Assembly: GCA_016871675.1 (NCBI GenBank)
Contig: VHCN01000008.1
Location: forward strand, 1-64,000
Direction of reading: 5' to 3'
DNA: 64,000 nucleotides
Source of the DNA: Verrucomicrobiota bacterium
GTDB lineage: Bacteria; Verrucomicrobiota; Verrucomicrobiia; Limisphaerales; VHCN01
The translations under genes were made by a program, and so were the position numbers. A model generated the notes under the pieces. It saw only the letters and a program-made list of their open reading frames with translations, ran no database searches and had not been told where the DNA came from. This document shows, piece after piece, positions 28,827 to 40,924 of the stretch. Every line of letters starts with the position of its first letter. Positions within the stretch are counted from its first letter, which is position 1.

Positions 28827-30275
28827 TCAAGGCGATGGCGCAGGTTGCTCCTCGGCGACGTAAATGACGAGGCGAAATCCGATCTCCGGAGTGCGCCGCA
28901 CGGGGATCTTGTTCCCGCGGAACGAGGAGAGAAGGTTGTCCGACGCAACATCCGCATACGAGCCGCCCCGCACGGCGCGGGCGGTCTGGTAGTTGTCCAT
29001 CCAGTCGAGGCACCATTCGGCTGCGTTCCCGGCGAGGTCGTGAATGCCAAATTCATTCGGCGGAAAACTCATCACCGGCGCCGTGAACTCGAATCCGTCC
29101 AGGCCCAACCCCTGCGCGAAATTGCCCGAAGCCTCTGCGGGCGGCCAGTTGGTGCCCCACGGATACAACCGGCGCGTGCGCTTGTTGCGCTCGGAGGGCG
29201 TGCTGCCCGGCTCTTTCAGAATGCCGGCCGCCGCGCTCCAGCCGAGGTCTGAGGGGAGCCGGTATTCGTCGTGCGGGCCGAGCTGGCCGGAGACGCGTTC
29301 GCGCGCCGTGAGCCAGCGCGCAAAGGCCATCGCCTCGTCCCACATCACGTTTACCACGGGATGCGTCGGCCCCTGATCGAACTGCGGCCGTATCCAGTCG
29401 CGCCGCGTGGACTCGATAAACTTCGCGAAATCCATCACGCGCGTCTCGTGCGCGCAAAAGAGGACTTTGGTGCCGACGATGGGGACGAACTTCATCCCGA
29501 GCGTGTTCGTCCAGCTGGTGCCGAGTTCGGAGAGCTGCTCCACGCGCCTCGGCTTTGCCGCGGCCGCGGCCTTTTGCTCGGCCTCTTTCTTGGCGAGCTG
29601 GTCGGCGCGTTCGCGCGCCCGGGCCTCGTCCGCGAGCCGGCGTGCCTCGGCCTCTTCCTTTTCCTTTGCCGCGGCCGATTCGGCCATGCGGCGGTTCGGC
29701 AAGACCACGCCCCACAGAATTCCCGCCGCGACCGCGCAAACGACGAGCAGGCAACCCGCAATCAACGTCCGCCTGTTGAAGCGCGCGCGGCTGCGACCGT
29801 TGCCCGCGCCGGTGGGCGTGTCCGGCGACGCGTCCGGCTTGCCCGCGCGCGGGCGGAATCCCGTCGGCAAGCCCGCAGCGCCCGAGTCCGCGCCGCGGAT
29901 GGGCCCCGTCTTGTTCGCGGGCGGGTGGAACTCGATGTCGATGGGCGCGGTGGGTTTGGAGTAAGCCTTCGGCGCGGGCTGCCCCGACGGGACCGGCGCG
30001 CTTGCCGCCGCGGGCTTCGACGGCGACTTGGGAGTCACCTTGATGGGGCCCGGGCCCTTCGGCGGATCGATCGGACCGGAGCTGATCGGGCCCGTTGCGG
30101 CTGCGCCCGACTTCCCCTTGCGCATGACCATCGACGCGGGGAGGAAATCGTCGCTGTCCTCGCGCCGGATCAACACGTTGGCGGAAAGTTCCTCGGCCTT
30201 GATCTTTAGGATGATCTCGCGATCCGTGCACGGGCCGTGCTCGGCGCCGTCGTGGAAGTAAAACCACTTCTTCAT
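28827..30275 (-). CDS. GYF_2 domain - transmembrane - FGE-fold (SUMF1) protein
   Basis: A 482-residue protein (ATG at 30275; a GTG two codons upstream is also possible and would overlap the preceding stop). The N-terminal 50 residues (WFYFHDGAEHGPCTDREI) are a GYF_2 domain. A Pro/Lys/Ala linker follows, then a transmembrane helix (about 170-193), a charged coiled coil (about 196-243) and a C-terminal FGE-sulfatase/SUMF1 fold (GMKFVPIVG..., FGIHDLAGNAAEWCLDW, VRGGSYADVASD). The Cys pair that true formylglycine-generating enzymes carry after RGGS is absent, so it probably does not activate the sulfatases here. It follows the kinase-tail/FHA-like gene directly and may be part of that signalling unit. 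Confidence 0.8.
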   Translation of the reverse strand: MKKWFYFHDGAEHGPCTDREIILKIKAEELSANVLIRREDSDDFLPASMVMRKGKSGAAATGPISSGPIDPPKGPGPIKVTPKSPSKPAAASAPVPSGQPAPKAYSKPTAPIDIEFHPPANKTGPIRGADSGAAGLPTGFRPRAGKPDASPDTPTGAGNGRSRARFNRRTLIAGCLLVVCAVAAGILWGVVLPNRRMAESAAAKEKEEAEARRLADEARARERADQLAKKEAEQKAAAAAKPRRVEQLSELGTSWTNTLGMKFVPIVGTKVLFCAHETRVMDFAKFIESTRRDWIRPQFDQGPTHPVVNVMWDEAMAFARWLTARERVSGQLGPHDEYRLPSDLGWSAAAGILKEPGSTPSERNKRTRRLYPWGTNWPPAEASGNFAQGLGLDGFEFTAPVMSFPPNEFGIHDLAGNAAEWCLDWMDNYQTARAVRGGSYADVASDNLLSSFRGNKIPVRRTPEIGFRLVIYVAEEQPAPSP

Positions 30276-30277
30276 GC

Positions 30278-30958
30278 TCACGACCGCATGAAGTCGAACG
30301 CGGCGAGGCGTCCGCCGGGTTCCTCCGAGAGCAGCAGGCGCAGACCCGGCACGATCTCGACGTGCTCGCCGTGGCGCACGTAGGCGCCGTCAATGATGCA
30401 CATGTCGTGGCCGCTCTGGTTCACGAGCCACCACCGGCCCTGGTGAAAGCTGAAGTAGCCCTGGGGCGTGCGGTCCGCGTCCAGTGGCGACACGTTCGAG
30501 AACAGGTGCCACTTGTAGATATACATGTTGTGCCAGATGGTCAGCGAGTGGCCTTCCGCCTTGAACGCGCGTTCCCCGGGGCTCTTCTCCCGGTAAAATT
30601 CAGCGAACGGCACCGGCGCTGTCAAGCGCGACCCCGTGAACGGGCAGTTCATCGGCATCCCCGGCGCCAGCACGAACCACTCGTGCCCGCCCGGCGACGG
30701 ATGAATGAGGTCGAACGTCTTGCTCAACGCCTTCTCCCACTCGCTCGCGCTCGCGCGTCGCTGCGGCGCATGCAACGCCTCGACGAATGTCTTGAGAAAG
30801 AGCGGTTCGAGACACGGGCCAAGCAGGGCGACGGGCGCGGTCGCGGCTGGCGTCGCGGTATCGGACGCCTTGCCCGGGTCGGCTGCGGCGGGCTTTTTCT
30901 CCGCCTTGTCTTCGGCAGGCTTGGCGGCGGAACCGGCAGTGAGACGATCGGTGTTCAT
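30278..30958 (-). CDS. YegI/TerY-type kinase tail with C-terminal FHA-like domain (no kinase domain)
   Basis: A 226-residue protein (ATG at 30958). After an Ala/Lys-rich lead of about 45 residues, LFLKTFVEALHAPQRRASAS and EWEKALSKTFDLIHP resemble the segment that follows the C-lobe of the Ser/Thr kinases in TerY/YegI clusters. There, an EW..AL motif precedes a Cys/His-containing element, here EWFVLAPGMPMNCPF. No nucleotide loop or catalytic HxD is present. The last 90 residues (YFSFHQGRWWLVNQSGHDMC..DGAYVRHGEHVEI) look FHA-like. It lies between a VWA gene and a GYF/FGE gene on the same strand. I infer a phospho-signalling adaptor derived from a kinase; confidence is moderate. Confidence 0.5.
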   Translation of the reverse strand: MNTDRLTAGSAAKPAEDKAEKKPAAADPGKASDTATPAATAPVALLGPCLEPLFLKTFVEALHAPQRRASASEWEKALSKTFDLIHPSPGGHEWFVLAPGMPMNCPFTGSRLTAPVPFAEFYREKSPGERAFKAEGHSLTIWHNMYIYKWHLFSNVSPLDADRTPQGYFSFHQGRWWLVNQSGHDMCIIDGAYVRHGEHVEIVPGLRLLLSEEPGGRLAAFDFMRS

Positions 30959-31000
30959 CCCGGCCGAATCAGGGAGCAAACGACGGCAACCGCGCGAGCC

Positions 31001-31324
31001 TCACGCCGCGGCGATGCGCTGCAGCAGATGCCAGATTTCGTCGGCGATGGGCGCGTAGCGTTCGGGCGGCCCTGCGGTGCCGACGTCAAACCAGCACACG
31101 AACTCCTCATGCACGACGCGGCAGACGTCCGCCTCGGACCGGCAGGCGCGCAGCCGCGGCAGGATGGTGCCAACTTCCGGCTCATACTCGTCGGGGTTGT
31201 GCCTGGAGCGGATGCCGACGGGGTCGTGCCGGAAGAGCAGCGCCGCGACCGAGTCGTAAAGTTCGCCATACTGTTCCTTCAGGCGCTGTCGTTCTTCGAG
31301 GACTTGCTCGCGGGTTAGCGGCAT
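31001..31324 (-). CDS. Hypothetical protein, conserved-looking small acidic protein
   Basis: 107 residues beginning MPLTREQVLEERQRLKEQYG. Mostly helical by eye, with the segments LLFRHDPVGIRSRHNPDEYE and VGTILPRLRACRSEADV. The DPxGI...NxDEY pattern suggests a conserved small family, but I cannot name it. It is placed 42 bp upstream of the kinase-tail gene and 46 bp downstream of the VWA gene on the same strand, so it is most likely part of that operon. No signal peptide or membrane segment. Confidence 0.65.
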   Translation of the reverse strand: MPLTREQVLEERQRLKEQYGELYDSVAALLFRHDPVGIRSRHNPDEYEPEVGTILPRLRACRSEADVCRVVHEEFVCWFDVGTAGPPERYAPIADEIWHLLQRIAAA

Positions 31325-31370
31325 GGCGGTTGGTGCCGGCGGTGAGCCACGCGGCGCGCCGGTGTTGAGC

Positions 31371-31976
31371 TCACGGGTGAATCACAATCTGCGGCGGCGG
31401 CGGCGCGATGCCCTCGGCGGGCGCGGCGGGCGAGGCGCTGACCCACTTGAAGAACGCCCTGAACGCGTCGGGCGTCATCTCCTTCATCACGAGCACGGGC
31501 GCGGTCACATTCTTCAGGATGTCCGCGTCCGCCTGGTCGCCGCAGGCGACGGCGATGATGTTGCCGGGGCGCTTCGCCTTGAGGTCGGCGGCGGAAGTGT
31601 CCCAACGATCCGTCGGCGCGCCGCCGGTGAAGATGAACACGAGCGGCTTCCAATCGCCTTTCTTCTCGGGCGTGGTCTTCTGCACCTCGCGCTCGACGCA
31701 GTCTTGCAGGAGCTTGGGCGCCGCTCCAAACGCCGTGGTGCCGACCGCGCGGATGTCGGGCGGGTTGAACTGCGCGAGCTCGGTCAGCGGCACGACCTGC
31801 TGCGCGTTGCTGTCGAAGGTGATCACGGACAGGGAGGCGCACTCGACCGCGCTGGGATCGCCCATCAGCTCGTCGCGGAGCGCGCGGATGCCGCTCTTGA
31901 CGGATTCGATGGGGTTGCCCTGCATGGAACCGGAGCAGTCAGCCAGAGTGTAAACAGGAAGTCGTCGCACACTCAT
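31371..31976 (-). CDS. VWA domain protein of the TerY/YegL type
   Basis: A 201-residue von Willebrand A domain protein. The metal-site motif D13-C-S15-G-S17 starts the domain (YTLADCSGSMQGNPIESVKS), followed by ITFDSNAQQVVPLTEL and GTTAFGAAPKLLQDCVEREV. The third metal-site segment reads FIFTGGAPTDRWD, with Gly where TerY proteins usually have Asp. TerY/YegL proteins act with a PP2C phosphatase and a Ser/Thr kinase. Here only a kinase-tail protein follows, with no phosphatase or kinase catalytic domain. It is the first gene of a four-gene minus-strand unit and is divergent from uvrA. Confidence 0.85.
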   Translation of the reverse strand: MSVRRLPVYTLADCSGSMQGNPIESVKSGIRALRDELMGDPSAVECASLSVITFDSNAQQVVPLTELAQFNPPDIRAVGTTAFGAAPKLLQDCVEREVQKTTPEKKGDWKPLVFIFTGGAPTDRWDTSAADLKAKRPGNIIAVACGDQADADILKNVTAPVLVMKEMTPDAFRAFFKWVSASPAAPAEGIAPPPPQIVIHP

Positions 31977-32079
31977 ACGTGAGGGTCTGTTGTGCGCGGA
32001 GTGTTCGGGAAAGCCCCCGGAGCGGCAAGGAAAAAGGCTCGCGGAGCGGATTGTTCCCGCTCATCGCGGGAGAATCTTG

Positions 32080-32108
32080 CGGACATCCACGCGCCGCGCC
32101 GCTATGCT
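32080..32108 (+). promoter_or_regulatory. Promoter candidate for uvrA
   Basis: CGGACA (32080-32085), a 17-bp spacer and TATGCT (32103-32108), 30 bp before the uvrA ATG. No LexA-type box was recognised; the SOS operator of this phylum is not something I can identify by eye. Confidence 0.4.
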
Positions 32109-32138
32109 CTCCCTTCGCCGTCATCACGAAATTCGCAC

Positions 32139-35159
<3,021 letters not shown>

Positions 35160-35169
35160 GAAGTGACCC

Positions 35170-37851
35170 GTGAACCTCGTGAGCCCCAATCCAAGGCAAT
35201 CCGCCCGGCGGCTGGCGGCGTTGCTGCTTTGCGCGGCGGCGGGATTGGCCGCGCAACCCCACTTCGCGGCGGATGCGACTCCCGAGGAGCGGCGCGCGTT
35301 CGACGTTGCGCTCAAGGCGTTTCAGGACGGCGTGCTCGGCTACGCGCGGGCGGAGCGCGAGTTCGGCGACTTCGTGAAGAGTTTTCCCGCGTCCCACCGC
35401 CACAGCGAGGCGGTCCTGCGGCAGGCGCAGTCCCGCTACCACATGACGAACGCGGCGGGCGCGGCCGAGTTGCTCACGGCCAATCTCGCGGAGGCGGGGA
35501 AGTTCGCGGACGAATACCAGTTCTGGCTCGGCGAGGCGCTGTTCCTCGGCGGCAAGTTCGCGCCCGCGGCTGAAGCCTACGCGAAGCTCGTCGCCACCTT
35601 CCCGTCGTCCACGAATCTCCTCGCCGCGAGCTACAACGAGGCGCTGTGCCGCTCGAAGCTCGGCGAATTGCGCAGGGTCGTCGACCTGCTCCAGCCGGCG
35701 GCAAGCGCGTTCCAGCGCGCCGCGAAGGCGCGGCCGCGCGACGAGTGGGTTGCGCGCGGCGGCCTGTTGCTCGCCTCGACGTTGCTGGACTTGAAGGATC
35801 CGAAAGCGGGCGAGGCGGCGCTGAACTTTCCCGAGTCCCTCAAGCTCACGCCCGATCTCGCGTGGCGGCGGCAGTATCTCGTGTGCCGGTTGCAGTCCGC
35901 CGACCACCGCGACGAGCTCGCGCTCGGCAACACCACCGCGCTGCTCTCGCTGGCGAGCGCGGCAAAGAACCCGCGCTACAGCGCGGAGTCCGTCGCCTTG
36001 CGCGGCAGCCTGCTGGCCAAGCTCAAGCGCTACGATGAGGCGATCGCGGTCTACTCGGTGAACCTGACGACGAACGCGCCGCCGGAGTTCCGCCGGCAGG
36101 CGCTGCTCACGAACATCGAGCTCACGTTCGCGCAGAACAAGGTCGCCGACACCATCCGCATGCTCGAGGAGTTTTCCGCGCAGCAACCGAACGACCCCGC
36201 GCTCGATGTCGCGCAGGTGACGCTCGGCGAGTTGCGGCTCAAAGACTATTTCACGCATCTCGACGCGTCCACGAACGCGCCGCCGCCCGCCGCGACGAGC
36301 CTGCTGCACCTGGCGCTGACCAACTCGGCACGGGTGATCACGGGCTTCACCAACAGCCCGTTGCTCGGGCGCGCGCACTACACGCGCGGCTGGGCGCTGT
36401 GGAACCTCGGCGACCCGGCGTCGAGCCTCGCGGATTTCCGCCACGCGGCGGAGCGGCTGCCGAAGTCCGAGGAGCAGGCCATCGCGCGCTACAAGCTCGG
36501 CGAGGCACAGATGCTCCTGCGCGACTTCACCAACGCGATCACGAACTTCGGGCGGGTCATCGACCAGTTCGCCGACCTGCCGCGGGTTCAGAGCACGCTC
36601 TTTGACCAGGCGCTCTACAAGATGCTGCGCGCAGCCATTGCCGTCGGCGACCTGCGCGCGGCCACGGAGGCGACGCGCAAGATCCTGCTGTGGTATCCGG
36701 AGAGTTACTTCAGCGACCGCAGCCAGTTGCTGCTCGGGCAGGCGATGAATCTTCAGGGCCGGCCCGAGGATGCGCGCGCGGTGTTCACCAACCTGCTCGC
36801 CCACTTCCCGCAAAGCCCGCTCGCGGCCGACGTGCACCGGGCCGTCGCGCGGACGTTCCAGCAGGAGGGGAACTGGTCCGCCGCCGCCGCCGAACTCAAC
36901 CGGTGGGTCGCGAGGTTTCCTTCCAACGCGGCGCTGCCGGACGTGGAATACGAGCGCGCGGTGCTGCTGGACCGGTCGCTTGCCACGACGAACGCATTTC
37001 GCCTGTTCACGAACTTCGTCGCCCGGTTCCCCGCGCACTCCAACGCGCCGAGCGCGCAGTTCTGGGTGGCGACGCATCATTACAACGAGGGCGAGTTCGC
37101 GGCGGCCGAGGCGAACTACCAGCGTGTCTTCCAGAACACGAACTGGCAGCAGGGGCTGCTGCCGTTCGAGGCGCGGTTCGCCGCCGGGCGCTGCGCCTAC
37201 TTCCGGGGCGAGTTCAAGCAGGCGACCAACTACTTCCTCGCGATCATCAACATGGTCAACGACGGCGCGTGCCCCGTGGAGTTCAAGCCGCGCGCCTACT
37301 TCGCGCTCGGGGACACTTACTTCGAGGCGCGGTTCAAGGAGAGCGACCCCATCGGCGACGCGATCAACGCGTTCACCGCCATCACGAACAATTTCCCCAC
37401 CAACGCCATCGCGCCGCTCGCCGCCGCCCGCATCGGCGACATGCACTACGTCCGCGCCGGGACCGCCCTGGATGGCGCGGCGCATTACCAGAACGCGACC
37501 AACGCCTATCTGAAGGCCATGACGTGGCCGGGCGCGGACCTCATCGCGCGCAGCAACGCGGAGATCGGGCTCGCGCGCGCGCTGGACAAACTCAAGCGCA
37601 CCGCGGACGCCGTGAACCACCTGCTCAACGTCGTTTACGGGAAGAACCTCCGCGACGGCGAGCAACCCGACCCCGGCGCGATGAAGACGGCAGGCTTCGA
37701 GGCGGCGCGGTTGCTCGAGGAGACGCAGTCATGGGCCGAGGCGCTCAGGCTTTATCAGAGGCTGCTGGAGCTGTTCCCGCCCCTGCGCGCGACGCTGGAG
37801 AAGAAAGCCGAGAACGCGCGCAAGATGCTCGACGCATCCGGCAAGCAGTAA
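35170..37851 (+). CDS. Exported tetratricopeptide-repeat protein
   Basis: An 893-residue protein with GTG start at 35170, 10 bp after uvrA. A signal-like segment (RRLAALLLCAAAGLAAQPHFAA) leads into more than ten TPR-like units. Examples are FQDGVLGYARAEREFGDFVK, EALFLGGKFAPAAEAYAKLV, YKLGEAQMLLRDFTNAITNF and AAAELNRWVARFPSN; spacing is about 34-40 residues with Ala/Leu/Tyr at helix contacts. Proteins of this type (YbgF/BamD-like arrays) act as envelope scaffolds. A partner is not visible. Although close to uvrA, a shared function is unlikely. Confidence 0.8.
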   Translation: MNLVSPNPRQSARRLAALLLCAAAGLAAQPHFAADATPEERRAFDVALKAFQDGVLGYARAEREFGDFVKSFPASHRHSEAVLRQAQSRYHMTNAAGAAELLTANLAEAGKFADEYQFWLGEALFLGGKFAPAAEAYAKLVATFPSSTNLLAASYNEALCRSKLGELRRVVDLLQPAASAFQRAAKARPRDEWVARGGLLLASTLLDLKDPKAGEAALNFPESLKLTPDLAWRRQYLVCRLQSADHRDELALGNTTALLSLASAAKNPRYSAESVALRGSLLAKLKRYDEAIAVYSVNLTTNAPPEFRRQALLTNIELTFAQNKVADTIRMLEEFSAQQPNDPALDVAQVTLGELRLKDYFTHLDASTNAPPPAATSLLHLALTNSARVITGFTNSPLLGRAHYTRGWALWNLGDPASSLADFRHAAERLPKSEEQAIARYKLGEAQMLLRDFTNAITNFGRVIDQFADLPRVQSTLFDQALYKMLRAAIAVGDLRAATEATRKILLWYPESYFSDRSQLLLGQAMNLQGRPEDARAVFTNLLAHFPQSPLAADVHRAVARTFQQEGNWSAAAAELNRWVARFPSNAALPDVEYERAVLLDRSLATTNAFRLFTNFVARFPAHSNAPSAQFWVATHHYNEGEFAAAEANYQRVFQNTNWQQGLLPFEARFAAGRCAYFRGEFKQATNYFLAIINMVNDGACPVEFKPRAYFALGDTYFEARFKESDPIGDAINAFTAITNNFPTNAIAPLAAARIGDMHYVRAGTALDGAAHYQNATNAYLKAMTWPGADLIARSNAEIGLARALDKLKRTADAVNHLLNVVYGKNLRDGEQPDPGAMKTAGFEAARLLEETQSWAEALRLYQRLLELFPPLRATLEKKAENARKMLDASGKQ

Positions 37852-37964
37852 CCCGCGCGACCGTGCGGCTCATGAGTCCCGCGGCACGGATGCGACTCCG
37901 CACTAGGGGTTTCACTTAGCCACGCTACGAAGTTCCCATCGATCTCGTTCAGGCGGCTCACCCA

Positions 37965-37994
37965 TTGTTGGCGGAGCCTTGCCGACCGTAAATT
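37965..37994 (+). promoter_or_regulatory. Promoter candidate for the PocR-AraC regulator
   Basis: TTGTTG (37965-37970), an 18-bp spacer and TAAATT (37989-37994). The ATG at 38001 is 6 bp after the -10 box, so the transcript would begin at or next to the start codon. Confidence 0.45.
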
Positions 37995-38000
37995 GTGGCC

Positions 38001-39023
38001 ATGCAAACAACTCTTGCGAACACGATTACGACAGTCGACACGACGCCCGCCACCCACGCCCTGCAAGCCGCCGCCCTGACCATCCCGGCGCAATCGGACC
38101 CCGCGCTCGCCCAGGCCGGCGCGCCGGGCGCCCACGCCGCGCACAACGGCAACCACCAACTCGTCGAGGCGCTCGCCCAGGCGCCGCTGTTCCGCGACTA
38201 CGAGCGCGCGTTCAGCGAGGCGACCGGGATGCCCGTCGCGCTGCGACCCGTCGAGTCGTGGCAGCTTCCCCATCACCGTCAGCGGAAGGAGAATCCCTTC
38301 TGCGCGATGATGGCCGGGCGGAGCAAGGCGTGCGCGGCGTGCCTGCAAATCCAGCAGCAGCTCGCGGAGCGCGCCACGGAGGAACCTTGCACCATCACCT
38401 GCCACTTCGGCCTCTGCGACACCGCGGTGCCCGTGCGCACAGGCGACAAGCTCGTGGGCTTCCTGCAGACCGGTCAGGTCTTCCGCAAGAAGCCGACCGA
38501 GGCGCAATTCAGCCGGGTCGAAAAACAAGCCGCCGAATGGGGCGTCGAGGCGGACCGAGGCTCGATGAAAAAGGCGTGGATGGGCAGCCGAGTGCTCAAC
38601 ACGCGCGAGCACGAGTCCACCGTCAAGCTCCTGCAGATCTTCGCGCAACACCTCGCGATGGTGAGCAACCAGATTCTCGTGCGGCAGGCCAACGCCGAGC
38701 CGCCGGTGATCACGCGCGCGCGGCAGTTCATCCACGAGCACCAGCACGAGGACCTTTCGCTCGGGCAGGTGTCCAAGGCCGTCCACACGAGCACGTTTTA
38801 CTTCTGCAAGCTGTTCAAAAAGTCCACCGGCATCAACTTCACCGACTACCTCTCGCGCGTGCGCATCGAGAAGGCACGCCAGCTCCTGCTCAACCCGAAC
38901 CTGCGCGTGAGCGAGATCGCCTACGACGTGGGCTTCCAGTCGCTCACGCACTTCAACCGCGTCTTCAAGCGCATCGTCGGGCAGTCGCCCACGCAGTATC
39001 GCGCGAAGCTGCCCGCGGTCTGA
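38001..39023 (+). CDS. PocR sensory domain - AraC-family transcriptional regulator
   Basis: A 340-residue regulator (ATG 38001; a GTG two codons upstream overlaps the -10 box). Residues about 52-195 form a PocR domain with its Cys-rich core: FCAMMAGRSKACAACLQIQQ, then CTITCHFGLCD and FLQTGQVF. PocR senses small organic ligands, originally propanediol in cobalamin/Pdu regulation. A C-terminal AraC HTH pair (about 232-335) reads HEHQHEDLSLGQVSKAVHTS and SEIAYDVGFQSLTHFNRVFK. It is followed by a PAS kinase/NarL pair with its own promoter. Regulated genes unknown. Confidence 0.9.
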   Translation: MQTTLANTITTVDTTPATHALQAAALTIPAQSDPALAQAGAPGAHAAHNGNHQLVEALAQAPLFRDYERAFSEATGMPVALRPVESWQLPHHRQRKENPFCAMMAGRSKACAACLQIQQQLAERATEEPCTITCHFGLCDTAVPVRTGDKLVGFLQTGQVFRKKPTEAQFSRVEKQAAEWGVEADRGSMKKAWMGSRVLNTREHESTVKLLQIFAQHLAMVSNQILVRQANAEPPVITRARQFIHEHQHEDLSLGQVSKAVHTSTFYFCKLFKKSTGINFTDYLSRVRIEKARQLLLNPNLRVSEIAYDVGFQSLTHFNRVFKRIVGQSPTQYRAKLPAV

Positions 39024-39044
39024 CGCGGCGCGGACGATTGGAAA

Positions 39045-39073
39045 TTGGCCAACGGCGCCGGCGCCGCTAGACT
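39045..39073 (+). promoter_or_regulatory. Promoter candidate for the PAS histidine kinase operon
   Basis: TTGGCC (39045-39050), a 17-bp spacer and TAGACT (39068-39073), 7 bp before the ATG at 39081: probably leaderless. Confidence 0.45.
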
Positions 39074-39080
39074 GGCGCCG

Positions 39081-40157
39081 ATGACCGGCCTGTCACGGAT
39101 GAAGAAGTCCGAGCTGCTGGCGCGCCTGCGGGACGACGCCTCGAGGCAGGAGCTGCGCGACGTGAAGGCCGCGCTCGACGCGCACTCGATCGTCGCGATC
39201 ACCGACCCGCGCGGGCGCATCACGTATGTGAACGACAAGTTCTGCGAGATTTCCAAATACAGCCGCGGCGAACTGATCGGGCGGGACCATCGGATCATCA
39301 ACTCCGGGTTTCATCCCAAGTGCTTCTTTAAGGAATTGTGGGCCACCATCGGGCGCGGGCGCGTCTGGCGCGCTGAAATCCGCAACCGCGCCAAGGACGG
39401 CACCTACTACTGGGTGGACACGACGATCTTTCCGTTTCTCGACGCCCACGGCCGGCCCAAGCAGCACGTCGCCATCCGCACCGACATCACGGAACGCAAG
39501 CGGCTCGAGCAGGAAATCCTCGAAGTGAGCGAGCGCGAGCAGACACGCATCGGGCAGGACTTGCACGACGGGCTCGGCCAGCAACTCGCGGGCATCGAGC
39601 TGATGGCGCAGGTGCTCCAGCAACAACTCGCCGCGGAATCCAAGCCCGCCTCGGCCCGGGCCGGAGAGATCGCCCGCCTCGTGCGGCAGGCCATCGGCCA
39701 CACACGCGACCTCGCGCGCGGCCTCTCGCCGGTCATGCACGAGTCGGACGGACTGATGGCCGCGCTTCGGGAGCTGGCGGCTTCCACCAACGAGGTCACC
39801 AAGGTTCGCTGCAGGTTTGTGTGCGACCGTCCCGTGCCCGTCTCCGATCCGAACACCGCGACGCATCTGTTCCGCATCGCGCAGGAGGCCGTGTCCAACG
39901 CGCTCAAGCACGCCAGCGCAAAGTCCATCGTGATTTCGCTCGGGTCGCTGCCCGGACGGCTGCTCCTTGCGGTGAGGGACGACGGCGCCGGGATGCCCGC
40001 GCGGGCGAAGCCGCGCACCGGGCTTGGCCTGCGCATCATGCGCCATCGCGCGGGGCTCATTGGCGGCACGCTCGCGGTCCAACGCGAGGCCGGCGGCGGC
40101 ACTGCGGTCGTCTGCACCGTCCACAGTCCACTCGCATCCCCGGCCAAGACCGAATGA
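39081..40157 (+). CDS. PAS-domain sensor histidine kinase (NarX/DegS-type HisKA_3)
   Basis: A 358-residue soluble kinase. It has a PAS domain (about 28-140; [20 protein letters not shown], ending in [17 protein letters not shown]) with its PAC tail. A HisKA_3 dimerisation domain follows with phospho-acceptor H162 ([20 protein letters not shown]), then a HATPase_c domain ([44 protein letters not shown]). No membrane segment, so it senses a cytoplasmic signal. Its stop overlaps the start of the response regulator by 4 bp (ATGA), indicating translational coupling as a two-component pair. Confidence 0.93.
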   Translation: MTGLSRMKKSELLARLRDDASRQELRDVKAALDAHSIVAITDPRGRITYVNDKFCEISKYSRGELIGRDHRIINSGFHPKCFFKELWATIGRGRVWRAEIRNRAKDGTYYWVDTTIFPFLDAHGRPKQHVAIRTDITERKRLEQEILEVSEREQTRIGQDLHDGLGQQLAGIELMAQVLQQQLAAESKPASARAGEIARLVRQAIGHTRDLARGLSPVMHESDGLMAALRELAASTNEVTKVRCRFVCDRPVPVSDPNTATHLFRIAQEAVSNALKHASAKSIVISLGSLPGRLLLAVRDDGAGMPARAKPRTGLGLRIMRHRAGLIGGTLAVQREAGGGTAVVCTVHSPLASPAKTE

Positions 40158-40840
40158 AACCGCGCCGCTCAACGACCGCAGTCACGGCGCGCAAGCGCAT
40201 CCTCGTGGTGGACGACCATCCCATCATGCGCGAGGGCCTGGCGCAACTCATCAACCACGAGCCCGACCTGTCGGTGTGCGGCGAGGCCGAGTCTTCGGAG
40301 CAGGCCGTGTCCGCCGTCGAGAAGTTGAGGCCCGACCTCGTGCTCGCGGACATCACGCTGCCGGGCAAGAGCGGTGTGGAACTGATCAAGGACCTGCAAG
40401 CGTTGCGACCCGGCCTCGCGGTGCTCGTGCTCTCGATGCATGACGAGTCGCTTTACGCCGAGCGCGTGCTCCGCGCGGGCGGGCGCGGCTACATCATGAA
40501 GCAGGAGGGCGGCAGGAAACTGATGGAAGCCATCCGCCACGTGCTCGGCGGGCAGGTGTATGTGAGCGCCAGAATGTCCGCGCGGATTCTCGAGCTGTTT
40601 TCCGGCCAGCCTGCCGAGTCGGAACGCTCGCCGCTCGCAAAGTTGACCGACCGCGAATTTGAAGTCTACCAACTGATCGGCGCAGGCAAATCCACCCGTG
40701 ACGTGGCGGGGCAATTGCACCTGAGCGTGAAGACCGTCGAGGTTCACCGGGCGAACATCAAGAAGAAGCTCGGCGTCCGGAGCGCGCCCGAACTCGTGCG
40801 CCACGCGGTGCGCTGGGTGGAAACGCAACGGGCCGGCTGA
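40154..40840 (+). CDS. NarL/FixJ-family response regulator
   Basis: A 228-residue regulator. The receiver domain has acidic D20-D21 and phospho-acceptor D66 ([12 protein letters not shown]). A C-terminal LuxR-type HTH follows ([37 protein letters not shown]). The start at 40154 overlaps the kinase stop. It is the cognate partner of the PAS kinase. Targets are not evident; the neighbouring PocR gene and cyclase have their own promoters. Confidence 0.93.
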   Translation: MKPRRSTTAVTARKRILVVDDHPIMREGLAQLINHEPDLSVCGEAESSEQAVSAVEKLRPDLVLADITLPGKSGVELIKDLQALRPGLAVLVLSMHDESLYAERVLRAGGRGYIMKQEGGRKLMEAIRHVLGGQVYVSARMSARILELFSGQPAESERSPLAKLTDREFEVYQLIGAGKSTRDVAGQLHLSVKTVEVHRANIKKKLGVRSAPELVRHAVRWVETQRAG

Positions 40841-40924
40841 CTCAGTCCCGGGTTCCAAGTCGGGAGACGCAGGAACCCGCGCCCGTGGGAACTCGGACCT
40901 TGCGACCTGAAACCCGGAACTCCC

